This document shows positions 46,556-58,273 of a stretch of 64,000 bases of DNA, piece after piece. The notes below the pieces were generated by a model. It saw only the letters and a program-made list of their open reading frames with translations. It searched no databases and was not told where the DNA came from. This DNA is from Parasponia andersonii (lineage: Eukaryota > Streptophyta > Magnoliopsida > Rosales > Cannabaceae). Where the stretch lies: assembly GCA_002914805.1 (NCBI GenBank), contig JXTB01000399.1:248928-312927 (forward strand), in the 5' to 3' direction. Both the position numbers and the translations under genes were made by a program. The first letter of the stretch is position 1; the number at the start of each line of letters is the position of its first letter.

Positions 46556-49544
46556 AAGTGCAATAGATAATTGTAGTCATCGTGACTTCGTAAGTTTCAT
46601 ACGTATTGAGATTTAAATACGTCAATGGCTATATCTTCGGATTTTCGTTATAGCACAACTCTATATTCCCATGGTGGTATAAGTAACAAAAAAGACAAAA
46701 CTTCGTCTCTTTAAGGACAAAGTTCTAACTTCTAAGTACCAAAAAGAAGCAAGATAGTTCGAATTATGTCGCTAATTCCTTGAAAACGACATTGATTGGA
46801 TACCTCGATTCTTAGTGTTGCTTTAGTGCGTAGGGACGACATCATTACTCTCGTCGTTTTGGTTTGTATCAGACGACGTTGTTTGGGCGTCAATTTCCAG
46901 TCCGTGTTGTTCTTCACTCGATGTTAGGCCTTAACAATGGCCCCTTTACATCAATACTCAGGGCCAGATGGACCTGATTAGTAGTAATTTGGACCTAAAT
47001 GACTTTTCTAAGACTAATTTCCAGAAGAAAATGGATCGAAGCAGTAGTATTTAGTCCAAAATTTCTAGGAGTATTTTGCAAAATGACTTTTTTTAATAGT
47101 GTCAAAGTATTAGTTACTTCTAGCTATTATGTAACCGATATTTTTTGTTATATAAATAGACTCCTCAAAAGACTATTATTAATTAAAGTAAAATGCTTCA
47201 AATTACAATATAAATATAATGATTACAATTTCAAATTCTATAAAAAAATGAGACGAAAAATGGATCACAAATACAATTAAGAACAAATATGTGGGTTATC
47301 TTAATTCTCCAAAAGAAACAGTTAACTATAGCTATCAATAATCTATTACCTTCAACATTTGCTCTTGGCTATGTTCTTGGTAGGGTAGACTATATGAAGC
47401 CAATATTAATTGAGATCTATGCCCGTAGAAAATAAAAATAAAATAAAATTCGGTCACTAAACATATCTAGATCTAAGAAAATTTCTCAGATTTAAGATCT
47501 AGAGCAGACTTAAATTTATACAAAAGATGGTACTACAAACCAAATCTATATGTAGATTTATTAAAAATAAAAAAGAAAGAAAAAAAGAAAAAGAAAATAG
47601 AAATTGTGAGAATGAGGAAGAAGAGAGTGAGCAAAGGAGGCTAGATAAAGAGAAAAGAAGACCCCCTCTCCGGAATCCATGCATGATGAAGAAATAATAA
47701 GGGGTGTCTGTTTTTTCTGCCTTTATTAGTGACCGATTATTAGTCCTCAATGATCTATTTCTCTTTTTAAAATAATTTTTAAGGACGGTCACAATATTAA
47801 TTTTAGTAATATATAATTACTATAAGTATAACTAGAATTCATGATTATCGTAGGATTATTGGGAATTTATATTTACGAGGTCTACTAAGTCTCCTATGAT
47901 TAAAAAAGTTACTCACCTATAAATATTTTCAAAACTCACTCTTATTGTCATGTCACAAATATAAAATTACTTGATCACTTTATTCCCTAATAAATTCTAA
48001 AATATATTTTTCTCCAATAAACCTTAAGCTATACATACCACCACTATTACATGTAGTTAGAAGTGCATAAAATTTGCACGATCTAATCCAATTCACACAA
48101 TCTAATCCACAAAATGCAAATATCCATACATGTGCAGATTAGAATTATTGAAATCAATGCTTCTACAGATCATATATATTTTTTACTTTGTAAGTAATCG
48201 ATCCAATCCAATCTACACTTAACTTACATATATTAAAAATTATATATTTATATTTATATATTATACATGTTTTATAATTTATATATATTATAAATTTTAC
48301 TATTAGTTGTAATTTAAGAAGCCAAATCTTTTTAAATAAAAACACATGTTAAAATAATAATTAGTGAGCCAAACTTGTTAAAAAGAAGGTCTAAATTTGT
48401 GCATCTAGAATAAAAAAGTAACCAATCTAAAATAACTGATCTAATTTACATATTCGCAGATTGAATTAGATTGGTTAAAAGATTTTATGCATATTGGATT
48501 AGATACGATTTTTGAAATCTGCATTAGTACGAATCAAATATAATTTATAAAGTTCAAATTAAATTCGATGAATACTCATACCGGTAATACCTTGCAACCA
48601 CCATCGTTCCTAATCTTGATAGAGTCTCCGCTTCACTGAGATCGAAAAATTTAGACCATGATCGAAGTTGTTATGGTGCCTCTCACATTCATTCTAACCC
48701 TAGACGAGCCACTGATCGAGAATTTTCGACCCTTGTCAAACATTCTTGGCCAACTTCCTAATGTCGTTTCATTCTCTTTTGTCTTTTTTGATTTAGTAAA
48801 AAATTTTGACGAAGGTCGAGTTGAAGGTATTTTTGGAATTCCAAAATATTCATTAAATTTCAAAAAATTTTATTACAATTTGTCCCAAGAATTATAAATA
48901 GGGTTTTCTTATTTTACACAGTAAAGATAATACAATATTACCAAAATATAGTGAAAAAAACATAATTTGCTTCTATCATGTCTGCGGTTGGTATTTTTCA
49001 AAAAAAAAATGATATAATCAAAAAAGTGGTGACAATATCGTAATTTCAGCCAAACCCTTTTGGATAGTGTTTTTCACATTAAAAAGCTTACCTTCACCTA
49101 ATGTTGACCTCATACTGTGGTTCAAACCTTGATCTCACCTTTTATATTTGTTTCCTTCTTTTGTTATAATTTTATTAATTTTTTTCCTATTTATTTATTA
49201 ATTTTTGTTTCTTATCCTTTTTTTTAATAAAAATCCTTTTCCAATCAATTTTATACTTTAGGAGGCAATTTCTTTTTGAATATTTTTTCAAATAATAAAA
49301 AAAAATTCTTTTTTCCAATTCATTTTTAAGGAGGTGATAAATACTTTTTTTTTTGATAATCTTAGGAGAGAAGAAGTTTTTGTCTCTCCTTAGAACATGA
49401 GGCAATATTTTTTTTTAATTTAATCTTTGAAGAATGGAAAAAATGTCTTAAACTTTTATTCTTGTTTACATTTTTTTTAATAAGAAATTTTTTGTTGGAT
49501 TTAATATAAAGGAAAATGATGCCGTTAGATTATAATCAATAATT
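46517..49544. other. AT-rich intergenic DNA
   Basis: Starts with a (TA)n run of about 35 bp. No gene recognised. Within it, about 48060-48580 has degenerate inverted-repeat character rich in AATCCAATCC-like words at both sides (for example GATCTAATCCAATT on the left and GGATTAGATACGAT on the right), perhaps an old MITE. A 79-codon ATG frame at 48658-48897 matches nothing I know. Confidence 0.5.
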
Positions 49545-51285
49545 TTCTAGGTTATAGTAGGTAACATATTATCTTATTTGACAACAAATATTTAATAACT
49601 AATGGTAACCAATCTAGTTAGTAGTTTCCAAACGAGTGACTGGTTACTAGTTATTGATAACTAATCTATTAATCGGTTATTTATTTTTTAAAATAGTGGT
49701 TAGTTACAAAGCTGATGATTACTGAATACCAATTATCAATTTGGTCATTGGTTAATAATTTTCATAAATAAACAATCTAGTTAATGAATTTTTTTTCCCT
49801 CTTAAGGGAAAAGCCATTAATTATACATTAACATTAATAAATTTGATTATTAGTTATTTTGATTACTAATTTGGTTATCAATGACCAAACAATAACTAAT
49901 TTAACTGGTAACTTATAAATCTACTGACCAGTTAGTTTCTTAAGATTTTGTACTACAACTTGAGATCACGTGCATTCAATTAGAATGTAACCTAGATTTT
50001 TTTTGTCTTTCATTTCTTTAATTCACTTTTCCATTTTTTCATTTTTTAAAAATTATTTTCTTCTTCTATTTTATATATTTTGTTTTTTTCCCTATTTTGT
50101 TCATTCATTTTCCTTATCACTTCCCTTTTTTCTAAGGAAAAGAATAAGCTACTTTTTTTTCCTCCTCATTATAGCAGAACCAATTCAGTTACTAATTACT
50201 TTTCGTTATTAGTTACTTTGATTAACATTTACTAATAAGTTACTAATTTGGTTAGGAGTTATCTATTATCGTTTCCTCTACCTATAATGAGATCAATTCA
50301 GTTACTAGTTATTATTTATTTATGGTTACTTTGGTTACTATTGCCAATAAGTTACTAGTTTAATTACTCATTATCAGTAACTAATTACTAATTTGGTTAT
50401 AATTTAGTTACTATACTTGTAAGTTATTCTTAAAGTGGAGGTCTTGGCTTCAAGTAAAGTTAAGAACGCGAATAAATCCTTGAGAGTTATGAGGCCTACA
50501 AAAGATAGTATAAATGAATAACGATAATGGTTCGTATATAAGAGTCATAAGTTCGTGAGCTAAGGACCAATAGAGGCTTAAAACAGGGGTCATTATATAA
50601 AAACATGTTTTTTTTTTAAAATAACGACCTCTGTTTCAAACTTCCATTGGGCTTCTTGTGGCCTATAAGATATAGTACGAATGAATAATGACACTGATCC
50701 GTGCATAAGAGCCATAACTTTATAGACCAAGGTCGAAAGCTTGAAGTGGATCGTTATAAATAACCAGTAACAAATGTGGTTACTAATTTTGTTATTAGTT
50801 ACTTTGGTTACCAATAAATTACCAATATGGTTACTGATATCAATGTAATTATTGGTTATTAAATTCTCTAGTTATTGGATACTAATACTAATCTAGTGAC
50901 TAATTACTATTTTAATCACTAGAAATGATCCATAAACAATCTAATTACTAGTTACCTATTTGATTATTAGTTACTAATTAATAATTTAGCTATTAGTTAC
51001 TATTTTTTATAGTTACAATTGTGTTAAAAATTACTAACTTGGCTATTAGTTTCTAGTTTCTTTAGTTATCAATGTGTTACTAATGTGGTCATCATCGCCA
51101 AATTAGTTATTATTTTCTAGTTTTCTAATTTATGGTTATCAGTCACAATTTTGGATTGGTAAATAATTTAGTTACCGTTATCATTCACTCTAGTTACCAT
51201 ATTGATTACCAGTTACTAAATTGGCTACCAATTACTAATTATCGATTACTAATCTAATTAAAAAGTAATCAATATTTAATTTTTT
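49545..51285. repeat. degenerate array of GTTACTAATTTGGTTA-like words
   Basis: Over about 1.7 kb the plus strand repeats variations of TAGTTACTAATTTGGTTA, spaced 10-25 bases, without a fixed period. The array is interrupted by AT-rich sequence (about 49960-50160) and by the tandem pair at 50425-50765. No coding capacity. It resembles an expanded form of the GTAACT/GGTTACC core of repeat family R1. Confidence 0.6.
50425..50765. repeat. diverged tandem pair, about 170 bp unit
   Basis: Two related units, about 50440-50600 and 50622-50765. Each runs through GAGGYCT, AATGAATAA(C/T)GA, a CGTRYATAAGAGYCATAA word and a final GxTCxTTATA. It sits inside the degenerate GTTAC array. Confidence 0.65.
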
Positions 51286-52059
51286 TTTCTTACTGAGATT
51301 TTATCAAACATGTAGCGATCACTAAGAAGAAGCATTTAGTTACCTCAAATCATGCCAATTGTTTGAAATCTGCCCATGTTTAAATATTTAGGATGTCACA
51401 AGGTGTCGATTAGTTCCGAATAGCATACAAACTCCAATTCCCAGAAAAGAACAAAAACACCACTTCCAAAGCATATAATCAAAGAACACCTAGACCAGAT
51501 GACAACCATAATCAAGACAAACATAAGTGAAAATGGGGAGAGAAACGGCAATACACAAAGAAACCTCAAACGTTTAGTGACTGAAAAAATTGTGCTCAAA
51601 ATCCGAATCTTGTGCTTCATAATGCTATAAAGCCATGGACTTTCTCTTCTTCGAGTTTTAGCCGCCATTGACTTTGCGTTCAATCTCAGAGGCATCCTAT
51701 TTGAGTCCCTCAAACTTTATGTCTCTCCTTCCACCGTGAAATAGAACAACGCGATGGCACCTCCGGTTGTGGCCTCGACCCAATCCACCAAAGCACGATA
51801 ATGGGCACCTTGTTCCTTCTTTTCTTCGACAATGAACTGCAGCTCCATAGCTATTCACTATCTCGTTTGTCAAACGACCAATGCTTAGGTAATGTGAGTG
51901 AGTCCGTGTGGTCGAGGTGTCATTTTTCTAAAATGTATGGTATGGAAAAAATTAAAATACAGACACCATATATTTGAGATAATTTATTGAAATATCGTAT
52001 TTTGCCTAATTTACCTTTATAAATATCAGCAACCGGATAGTTACTATCTATTGCTAATT
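51286..52059. other. intergenic with one small unexplained frame
   Basis: AT-rich at first, then GC-richer from about 51380 to 51900. On the minus strand an ATG frame of 43 codons (51848-51717, MELQFIVEEKKEQGAHYRAL...) has a protein-like composition but matches no family I recognise, and I see no intron structure. It may be a decayed gene fragment. Confidence 0.4.
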
Positions 52060-52445
52060 GGGCTTTCTATAAAATTTTAGGCCCAAAGTACCAAAATTTG
52101 AAAAATCTCAAATGGGCTTAATTTTTGGAACAATCTCGAATGTATTTTAGAAAATAATACTTTTTAAAATTATTTTTAAAAAATAACACTTTTAATAAAG
52201 AAATAGAGAAATACTATTTTTTCTTCACAATTAGTATTTTCAATGGGTAATCTGTTGGTTACTTAGAGTAATCAATCTAATTACTTGAAATAACTAATCA
52301 AATTATCTAAGTGGTTATCTCAAATATTTCGTCAATTACTAAAAAGTGATATTTTTCTAATTAAAATATGAAAATTTTTAAATAATTTCAAAATCCGGAA
52401 TTTATTATTTTTTTTGGAAAAATTACCGTTAAAAATCAAGTTTCC
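52060..52445 (-). repeat. dispersed repeat family R1, copy 3 (inverted)
   Basis: The reverse complement aligns by eye with 31795-32190: GGTAATTTTTCC, TCACTTTTTAGTAATTGACG, AAGTAATTAGATTGATTACT and AAATTTTGGTACTTTGGGCC. It lies just upstream of the ATP synthase g promoter region. Confidence 0.65.
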
Positions 52446-53954
52446 TCTTGCTAATTTTGTAGTTGTGACACTACTAAGCACGAATGGGCCTATCGAATTA
52501 ACATGGACTTGTCCAAAACCCACTCAATCCAGCCCAAAACAATAAAACGAAACTGAAAAAAATGCGTTTCGATGAAATTAACGAAGGGACCCAAAGATTT
52601 TGATATTTACGAAATCGCACCATCTTGGAAGTAAAACCTCCAAACTCCTAATCCGCCAATACGCTCGCCTCTCCCAAAACTCGGCTTATCGTCTCTCTTG
52701 CTCTCTGCATTCGAATCCATAATCCACAGAAAGGTAAACACTCCTTTGATCACTCAATCTCATACGCTTCGATTTACACGTTATCAATCTCTTAGGCCTC
52801 TACTTTTACTTCTTTAGATCCGGTTTTCTTCAACCCGATCTCTTTGTACGACTATAAAGATTCGTCCTTTTTTAAATTTTATACGTTTATGTGATTGAAT
52901 TATGGTTTGTGATTCTATGATTTTGGTGGCTAAGCATGAGAATCCTTGGAGGTTTTGGGTATTAGCTGAATACCATATTAAAATATTTTTGGGTTTTTTT
53001 TTAGAGTTTTTAATGTTCATTGTTAATAGGATTGATTTGTAGATTTGAGGCGAGAATCTCGGTTATTGGGATTTTGTAGCCAAAATTTTGATCTGGGTAC
53101 ATGGGTAGATGGAATATGCTGTTAAGTTTAGTTACTTTGGAAGTGTAGCATTGGGTAATGTTTTGGTTTGGGTGAGCAGTTTCATTGTTAGGTCATGTTA
53201 GTAAAATGTAGTGGGAATGAAAATAAACAAAATATTTCCCTTTCCCGTCCATAAATGTGTTTACATACACATTTGGGACACTAATTTTTGGGAACTATAC
53301 ACATAATTAGTGAATGGGATGGATGATTCAATTTTTGATTCGTTCTTATTGCTGTTTATAACCTTTTTCTCTACTATTCTTTTAATTACGAATTAGTAAA
53401 CATGCTGTTATAGTGTTTTAACAGAGAACAGGAGTATGGCGAGTATGCTAATAGACTGCTCAGTGTCTTTGATCCCAAATTATGCATGGCCTTTAATAAG
53501 AATAAGAAATCTTATGCTTGTTGAATTTGTTTCCTTCAAAGCCTTAATTTTTTTTTTCTAGGATTTTTGATATTAAGCCTCAGAGTACTCCATCTACATT
53601 TTCAATGCCTGATAATAGTGTAAGTCTTGGTTGTTCTTTGCATGCCAAGAAGAAGCGTGTAAGAAGTTGAATGATGGCTGTACATAGTTTTCCGATATTT
53701 CAGAAAATGATTAATGCTAATTCTTTATTTAGCTAGCTTGCAGAAATAATTGTTCTCCATTTATAAATTACTCGTCTTCTAGGATTCAGAAACTTTGTTG
53801 AAAGGTTGAATTCTTGCATTTTCCCTTTTTCCTTGTCAACTGAATAAGGCGCTCATTGTTAGTGAGCAGAAATTTGTGGCAAATGAGTTTTATTTAATGA
53901 CTGGCATATTATGTATTGCCTTGTTTTCTGCAGTTAGGCTTAATTTTTGTGTTG
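52446..53954 (+). promoter_or_regulatory. promoter, leader exon and leader intron of ATP synthase g
   Basis: 52480-52735 is GC-richer and looks like a plant core promoter and CT-rich leader. A donor-like AAAG|GTAAAC at about 52733 and a strong acceptor TTGTTTTCTGCAG ending at 53933 suggest an intron of about 1.2 kb in the 5' UTR, with the second exon starting at 53934, 21 bases before the ATG. The start of transcription cannot be fixed from sequence. Confidence 0.6.
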
Positions 53955-54570
53955 ATGGCGTCAAAATTGCATCAGTTGCAATCTAAGGCTTGTCAGGCAT
54001 CACAATTCGTTTCCAAACATGGATCTGTCTACTACAAAAAGTTGTTAGAGCAGAACAAGCAATACATTCAGGAGCCACCAACCGTGGAAAAGTGCAATCT
54101 GCTTTCAAAACAATTGTTTTACACTCGTCTTGCTAGGTTATATATCTGCTCTTCATTGTCTTGTTACTAAATGGCTTTGAATTTTTTTTTCTTCTTTTAT
54201 AACAACGACTATGTTAGCTTTATTTTCCAATTTTTCTCGGATTGTTGATGGGAAAATATATGTAGTCAAGGCACTTGTTTTGTTTAGAACCATATTACCC
54301 ATATGAAATAAAGGATTTGGCTCTCCCTTCTGGAATTTGTGGTTATCTGCTATCATGTTCTGACTTGTTTCTATACTTTGCAGCATTCCTGGTCGTTATG
54401 AGTCATTATGGAAGGAACTTGACTATGTCAAGCACATCTGGAAAAACAGGCAGGAGTTGAAGGTTGAAGATGCCGGTATAGCTGCTCTGTTTGGGCTTGA
54501 GTGCTTTGCCTGGTTTTGTGCTGGTGAGATCGTGGGAAGGGGATTCACTTTCACCGGTTACTATGTTTGA
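53955..54570 (+). CDS. mitochondrial ATP synthase subunit g
   Basis: Small membrane subunit of the FO part of mitochondrial ATP synthase (MtATP-syn g family), involved in enzyme dimerisation and shaping of cristae. Coding exons 53955-54136 and 54384-54570 join GT-AG in frame; 122 aa, the usual length in plants. Visible: MASKLHQLQSKACQASQFV, then YYKKLLEQNKQYIQEPPTVE, LFYTRLASIPGRYESLWKEL and the C-terminal membrane segment AGIAALFGLECFAWFCAGEI (about 91-110) ending GFTFTGYYV. There is no cleavable presequence, as expected for the family. The start is chosen by alignment to the conserved MASKL. A single complete copy with no sign of decay. Confidence 0.95.
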
Positions 54571-55062
54571 GGACACCACATGATAGAATGTGTTTTTAGA
54601 GGTTGCATGTGTAAGTCTCTCCTTTTATTTGATTCATCTAAATTGAGGGAACTCTACATGCAATTTTTTTCTCTCTTTTTTCATTGAGCAAAATTTTTGA
54701 AGCTGAGAAATCGGTGGGCAATTCTGACAGCCTTAATAATTTAAATCCATGAATTCGGAAGTGACTGGATGGAGCTTGATTTTGTTTTGTTATTCTCTGT
54801 TGGGAACTATTGCTACCAAATCATAATTAGCGATCTCATTGCAAGATTGTTGCTTTTACTTGTTTATTCCACCAACCTTCATGTCGAAATTTCTTTCATA
54901 CAACTTACCATTTCTTATTGCAACTCTGCACAATCGCTCACATCCATCTACGTGACATGAGGATTGATAGTAGCAGCACATTTATGTCAATTGGAGTTTT
55001 AATTTAACTTTCTTTATTACGTTTTTCTTTTTCTGGGTTTTTTTCTTTTGGTTCAGAAGCAG

Positions 55063-55103
<41 letters not shown>

Positions 55104-56523
55104 ACACCACAATTTCTGGCTTGAGTTTTAGTGGGTGAAATTCCATCTTGGAAGCAAACATATGGGATGTCCTAATGAAAATTCTGGTTTTTTTTTTTTT
55201 TTTTTTTCCAAATTTCGCCATTTAAATGTTTGATGAAATTAGACGTTAAAATGGTAAGCAGAATTTTTGTACGCTTTCTCCATGTCAGCATGAATAGATA
55301 TGTTATACATTTTTTCTTTATCGGTTTTATCCTATAAATCTGGCTATTAGCAGCTAGATTTTGATTATCGGATTAACACAAAACGTACTACTTACTAGAG
55401 CATTATTATATTCTGCATACATCCAATTGCACTTTCGTCACAATTAAACATTGGAGATGCATGGCTTTACAGTAGACAAACGAAAATAGAATTATTACAC
55501 GCTTATTTTCAAGCATTTTTCTGAAAACTTTTCTTTTGGAGAATTAAAAGACATTTTAACAATTTATAATCTATGGACATTAAGAAATCCACTGTCAATT
55601 GGCCTCTCCCCGTCCAAACGAAAATGCCACCAGTTAAAATTACTCGAACAAATTTAGTTGTTGATGGATGTTGACTTCGTCTGTCTTCCATTTCTTTTGA
55701 CTCTTCTTCTATGATTTTATCATTTATTATTCAGAAGGAAACGAAAACGGCATTATCGTTTGTAAGAATTAAGAATGCCATAGTATACGGTTTTTAATTT
55801 GAGGAGTTGCAATTTGCATGTCATTGTCAAATTCTGAATTTATTCTCTCTCTCTCTCTCTTCTTTTTTTTTTTTTTTTTTTTAATAAAAAGAAAAGCAAA
55901 TTACGCTGACATGCTTTAAACCGAAAATAATTATATAACCTCCTGTGTTTAAAAAAGATTGAAAAATGAATTAAATTTTCACAACTTAACTTATATTATT
56001 CTTTTAAGTCCAACAATTAAGTACTATTTTAATAGAAAAACTATTGTTAAATTAAAATTTTAATGATCAAAAGTATGTTAGTTAATTAAGCAAAGGAGAT
56101 GATGTCTTAATTTTATTTATTTTTTGAATGTTACGTAGTGTTAATGTAGATATTTTGATCCAAGGATGTCTTTAACTTTGACATAAAATAGAGAATGTCA
56201 AGTGTGTAATTGCATAGACTTATTTGTTCCTTTGTTGGACCTACTGTAATACTGTATTCTTTTATTATTATTATTATTATTATTATTGTTGTTGTTGTTG
56301 AATAATATTGCCTCCAATTGTGAGATTTTTTTAGTGTAATTTTTCATTTTCTAAGAGTTATTTTCGTTTGTCATAATTATCATTTTTAAATTTACTGTCG
56401 TTTAAGATTTGTTTACCTAGCTCTGAGAAAATGTTATTATGTCGTTTTGACATGTATTATTCTTTTTTCCTGGGTATTGTCGTTTTGTAATAATTCCCAG
56501 GTATTTGTAAAGCTGTAGTAGAT
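54571..56523. other. 3' UTR and intergenic DNA
   Basis: 3' UTR of ATP synthase g at the start. Includes a (CT)n microsatellite at 55065-55101, a T run at 55180-55207 and a (TTA)n stretch at about 56262-56290. No gene recognised. Confidence 0.55.
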
Positions 56524-56571
56524 AGTAGTTTGTATTGTTATCAAAAAAAAAAAAAAAAAAAGAGTAGTTTG
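56524..56571 (+). mobile_element. ultra-short poly-A retroposition scar with 9 bp duplication
   Basis: AGTAGTTTG (56524-56532) is repeated exactly at 56563-56571. Between them is only TATTGTTATC followed by a poly-A tract. Plant LINE 3' ends often finish in TATC plus poly-A, and LINE-A here ends CTATCAAAACAAAA. This fits a retroposition event truncated after about 10 bases of template. A chance duplication beside an A tract is the alternative. Confidence 0.55.
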
Positions 56572-57476
56572 CATACTATTGTCGGTTTTTTCATACATTG
56601 TCATTCGATCATTTGTTGTCGTTCTTAATTTGTCGTTTTATTTTAGCACTCGTCATTTGATATTTATCTCAAATATTGTTTGTGGTAATTGTTGTCCTAT
56701 TCATTGTATGTTTTTTTTTTCCAGGATATATTCTTTTTCAAATTTATTAACGTTTCTCATGGTATCTTTCATTTTAAGTTGTTGAAGTCAGCAATTTATT
56801 TTCCTTCTTGGTATATGTTGTCGTTTTTATTATGTTCAACATTTGTCGTTGTCATTACTGTTGGCCTGCCTTTGGGTATTGTTCGAATGTACTTTCGTTT
56901 TCTAAGCGCTGTCGGACATTGTCGTTTCTGTGTTGTTATACTACCTTTTAGGGGAATTTACTCCTATATGGTCTACTAAGTCAGTGGACTCATTCATAGA
57001 TATTTTTGAAACTAACCTCTTTAATATCATGGTATAAGTCTAAAATTACTTGAATATCCTATATTTTGTTGACAAACTTCAAACTATTTCTGCTGCTACT
57101 ATCACAACTGACACTAGTCATGTCTCCGTTCGACCGTCAAGACTTTTTTGACCATTTTTGACCATAGTAAAATACTTTTTGACCCATTCGAACATAGTCG
57201 GCCACTATTTTAGTACCATTTTTTCATTTTTGTCTTTTTTTTTTTAACATAACTAAAGACTTTCGACTGGGTTGTGTTGGGAGTGATTTTAGAATTTAAA
57301 TTTTTTTTATTAAATGATATTAATAGTTTTAGAAATGATTCTTACTTTGCCATTTCTTTATTACATGCTTTACATGCTTTAAAAGATGGTCAAAATGGAT
57401 AATTATCCTAGTTTCTAGGTTATTGTTGCTATTTTTAAATTCATTGTCGCCTTTGCCTGATATTCTTCTTGTTTTC
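56572..57476. other. intergenic with scattered TTGTCG words
   Basis: The plus strand from about 56390 to 56930 repeats TTGTCGTTTT-like words at irregular spacing. No gene. From 57000 ordinary AT-rich DNA, ending at the 9 bp duplication of the next element. Confidence 0.5.
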
Positions 57477-57951
57477 TGGGACAAGTTCATAAATATCTGT
57501 TTTTAAAACTACATTTTTATAAATACTCATTTTTTTTATTTTCATTTCATAAATATCCGTTTATATAATAATTTACAAAGAAATATAGACCACTACTATT
57601 TTACACATGAAATGTAAATCACGTTATATATTTCATGCATAAAATATATACTGTGGTCTATATTTATTAATAAAAATTACACTAAAATTGGCATATATTT
57701 TAAATGTATACCATAAGTCAAATTTATAATGAAAAATGTAAACCGTGATAAATATTTACATTGTAAAAGTATACCCTTCATATTTTACATATGAAATGTG
57801 TATTTCATAGAAAAAATTACATTATAAATGTGGACCATTCATATTTTTCACACGAAACTTAGACCATAAAAATGAATATTTTTGAAATAAAAATTAAAAA
57901 CAAGTATTTATGAAAATAAGTTTTAAAAACGGGTACTAGGCATAAATTTCT
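57477..57951. mobile_element. Mutator-like non-autonomous element with 9 bp duplication
   Basis: 475 bp flanked by perfect CTTGTTTTC repeats (57468-57476 and 57952-57960). The arms are inverted repeats: left TTCATAAATATCTGTTTTTA and AACTACATTTTTATAAATAC; right, reversed, ATTTATGCCTAGTACCCGTT then TTTAAAACTTATTTTCATAA. The interior has several diverged CATATGAAATGTRxA words of alternating orientation. No protein. Confidence 0.78.
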
Positions 57952-58273
57952 CTTGTTTTCCAAGCATTCCACGTGCTTGCATACAAAGCTCGGCCCAAAC
58001 TCTTGCAAGCCCATTAAATGGGGGGCGGGGTGGGTTTGGGGCTGGATCCATGTTTCCCTCGGAAAGCAAGATCCAGAAGGGTACTAAGGTAATTGCGTCA
58101 GGCGATTACGAAACTGGACCAATAGAATGGGAAATTTAAATCCAAGGAGCAAATAGAACGACATAACGCATCAGAAAGCGACGAAGCAGTAAGGGTAATT
58201 ACCAGAACAATCCTTTTTTCTGAGCTTGTCTTCTTCTTCTTCGAATCGAGGACGATTAGAAAGCGAGCGAGAA
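57952..58273 (+). promoter_or_regulatory. upstream region of the PLA2 gene
   Basis: GC-richer than the flanks, with a G-rich stretch at 58019-58045 and a CT-rich leader (CTTCTTCTTCTTCG) just before the ATG at 58274. A definite TATA box was not identified. Confidence 0.45.
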
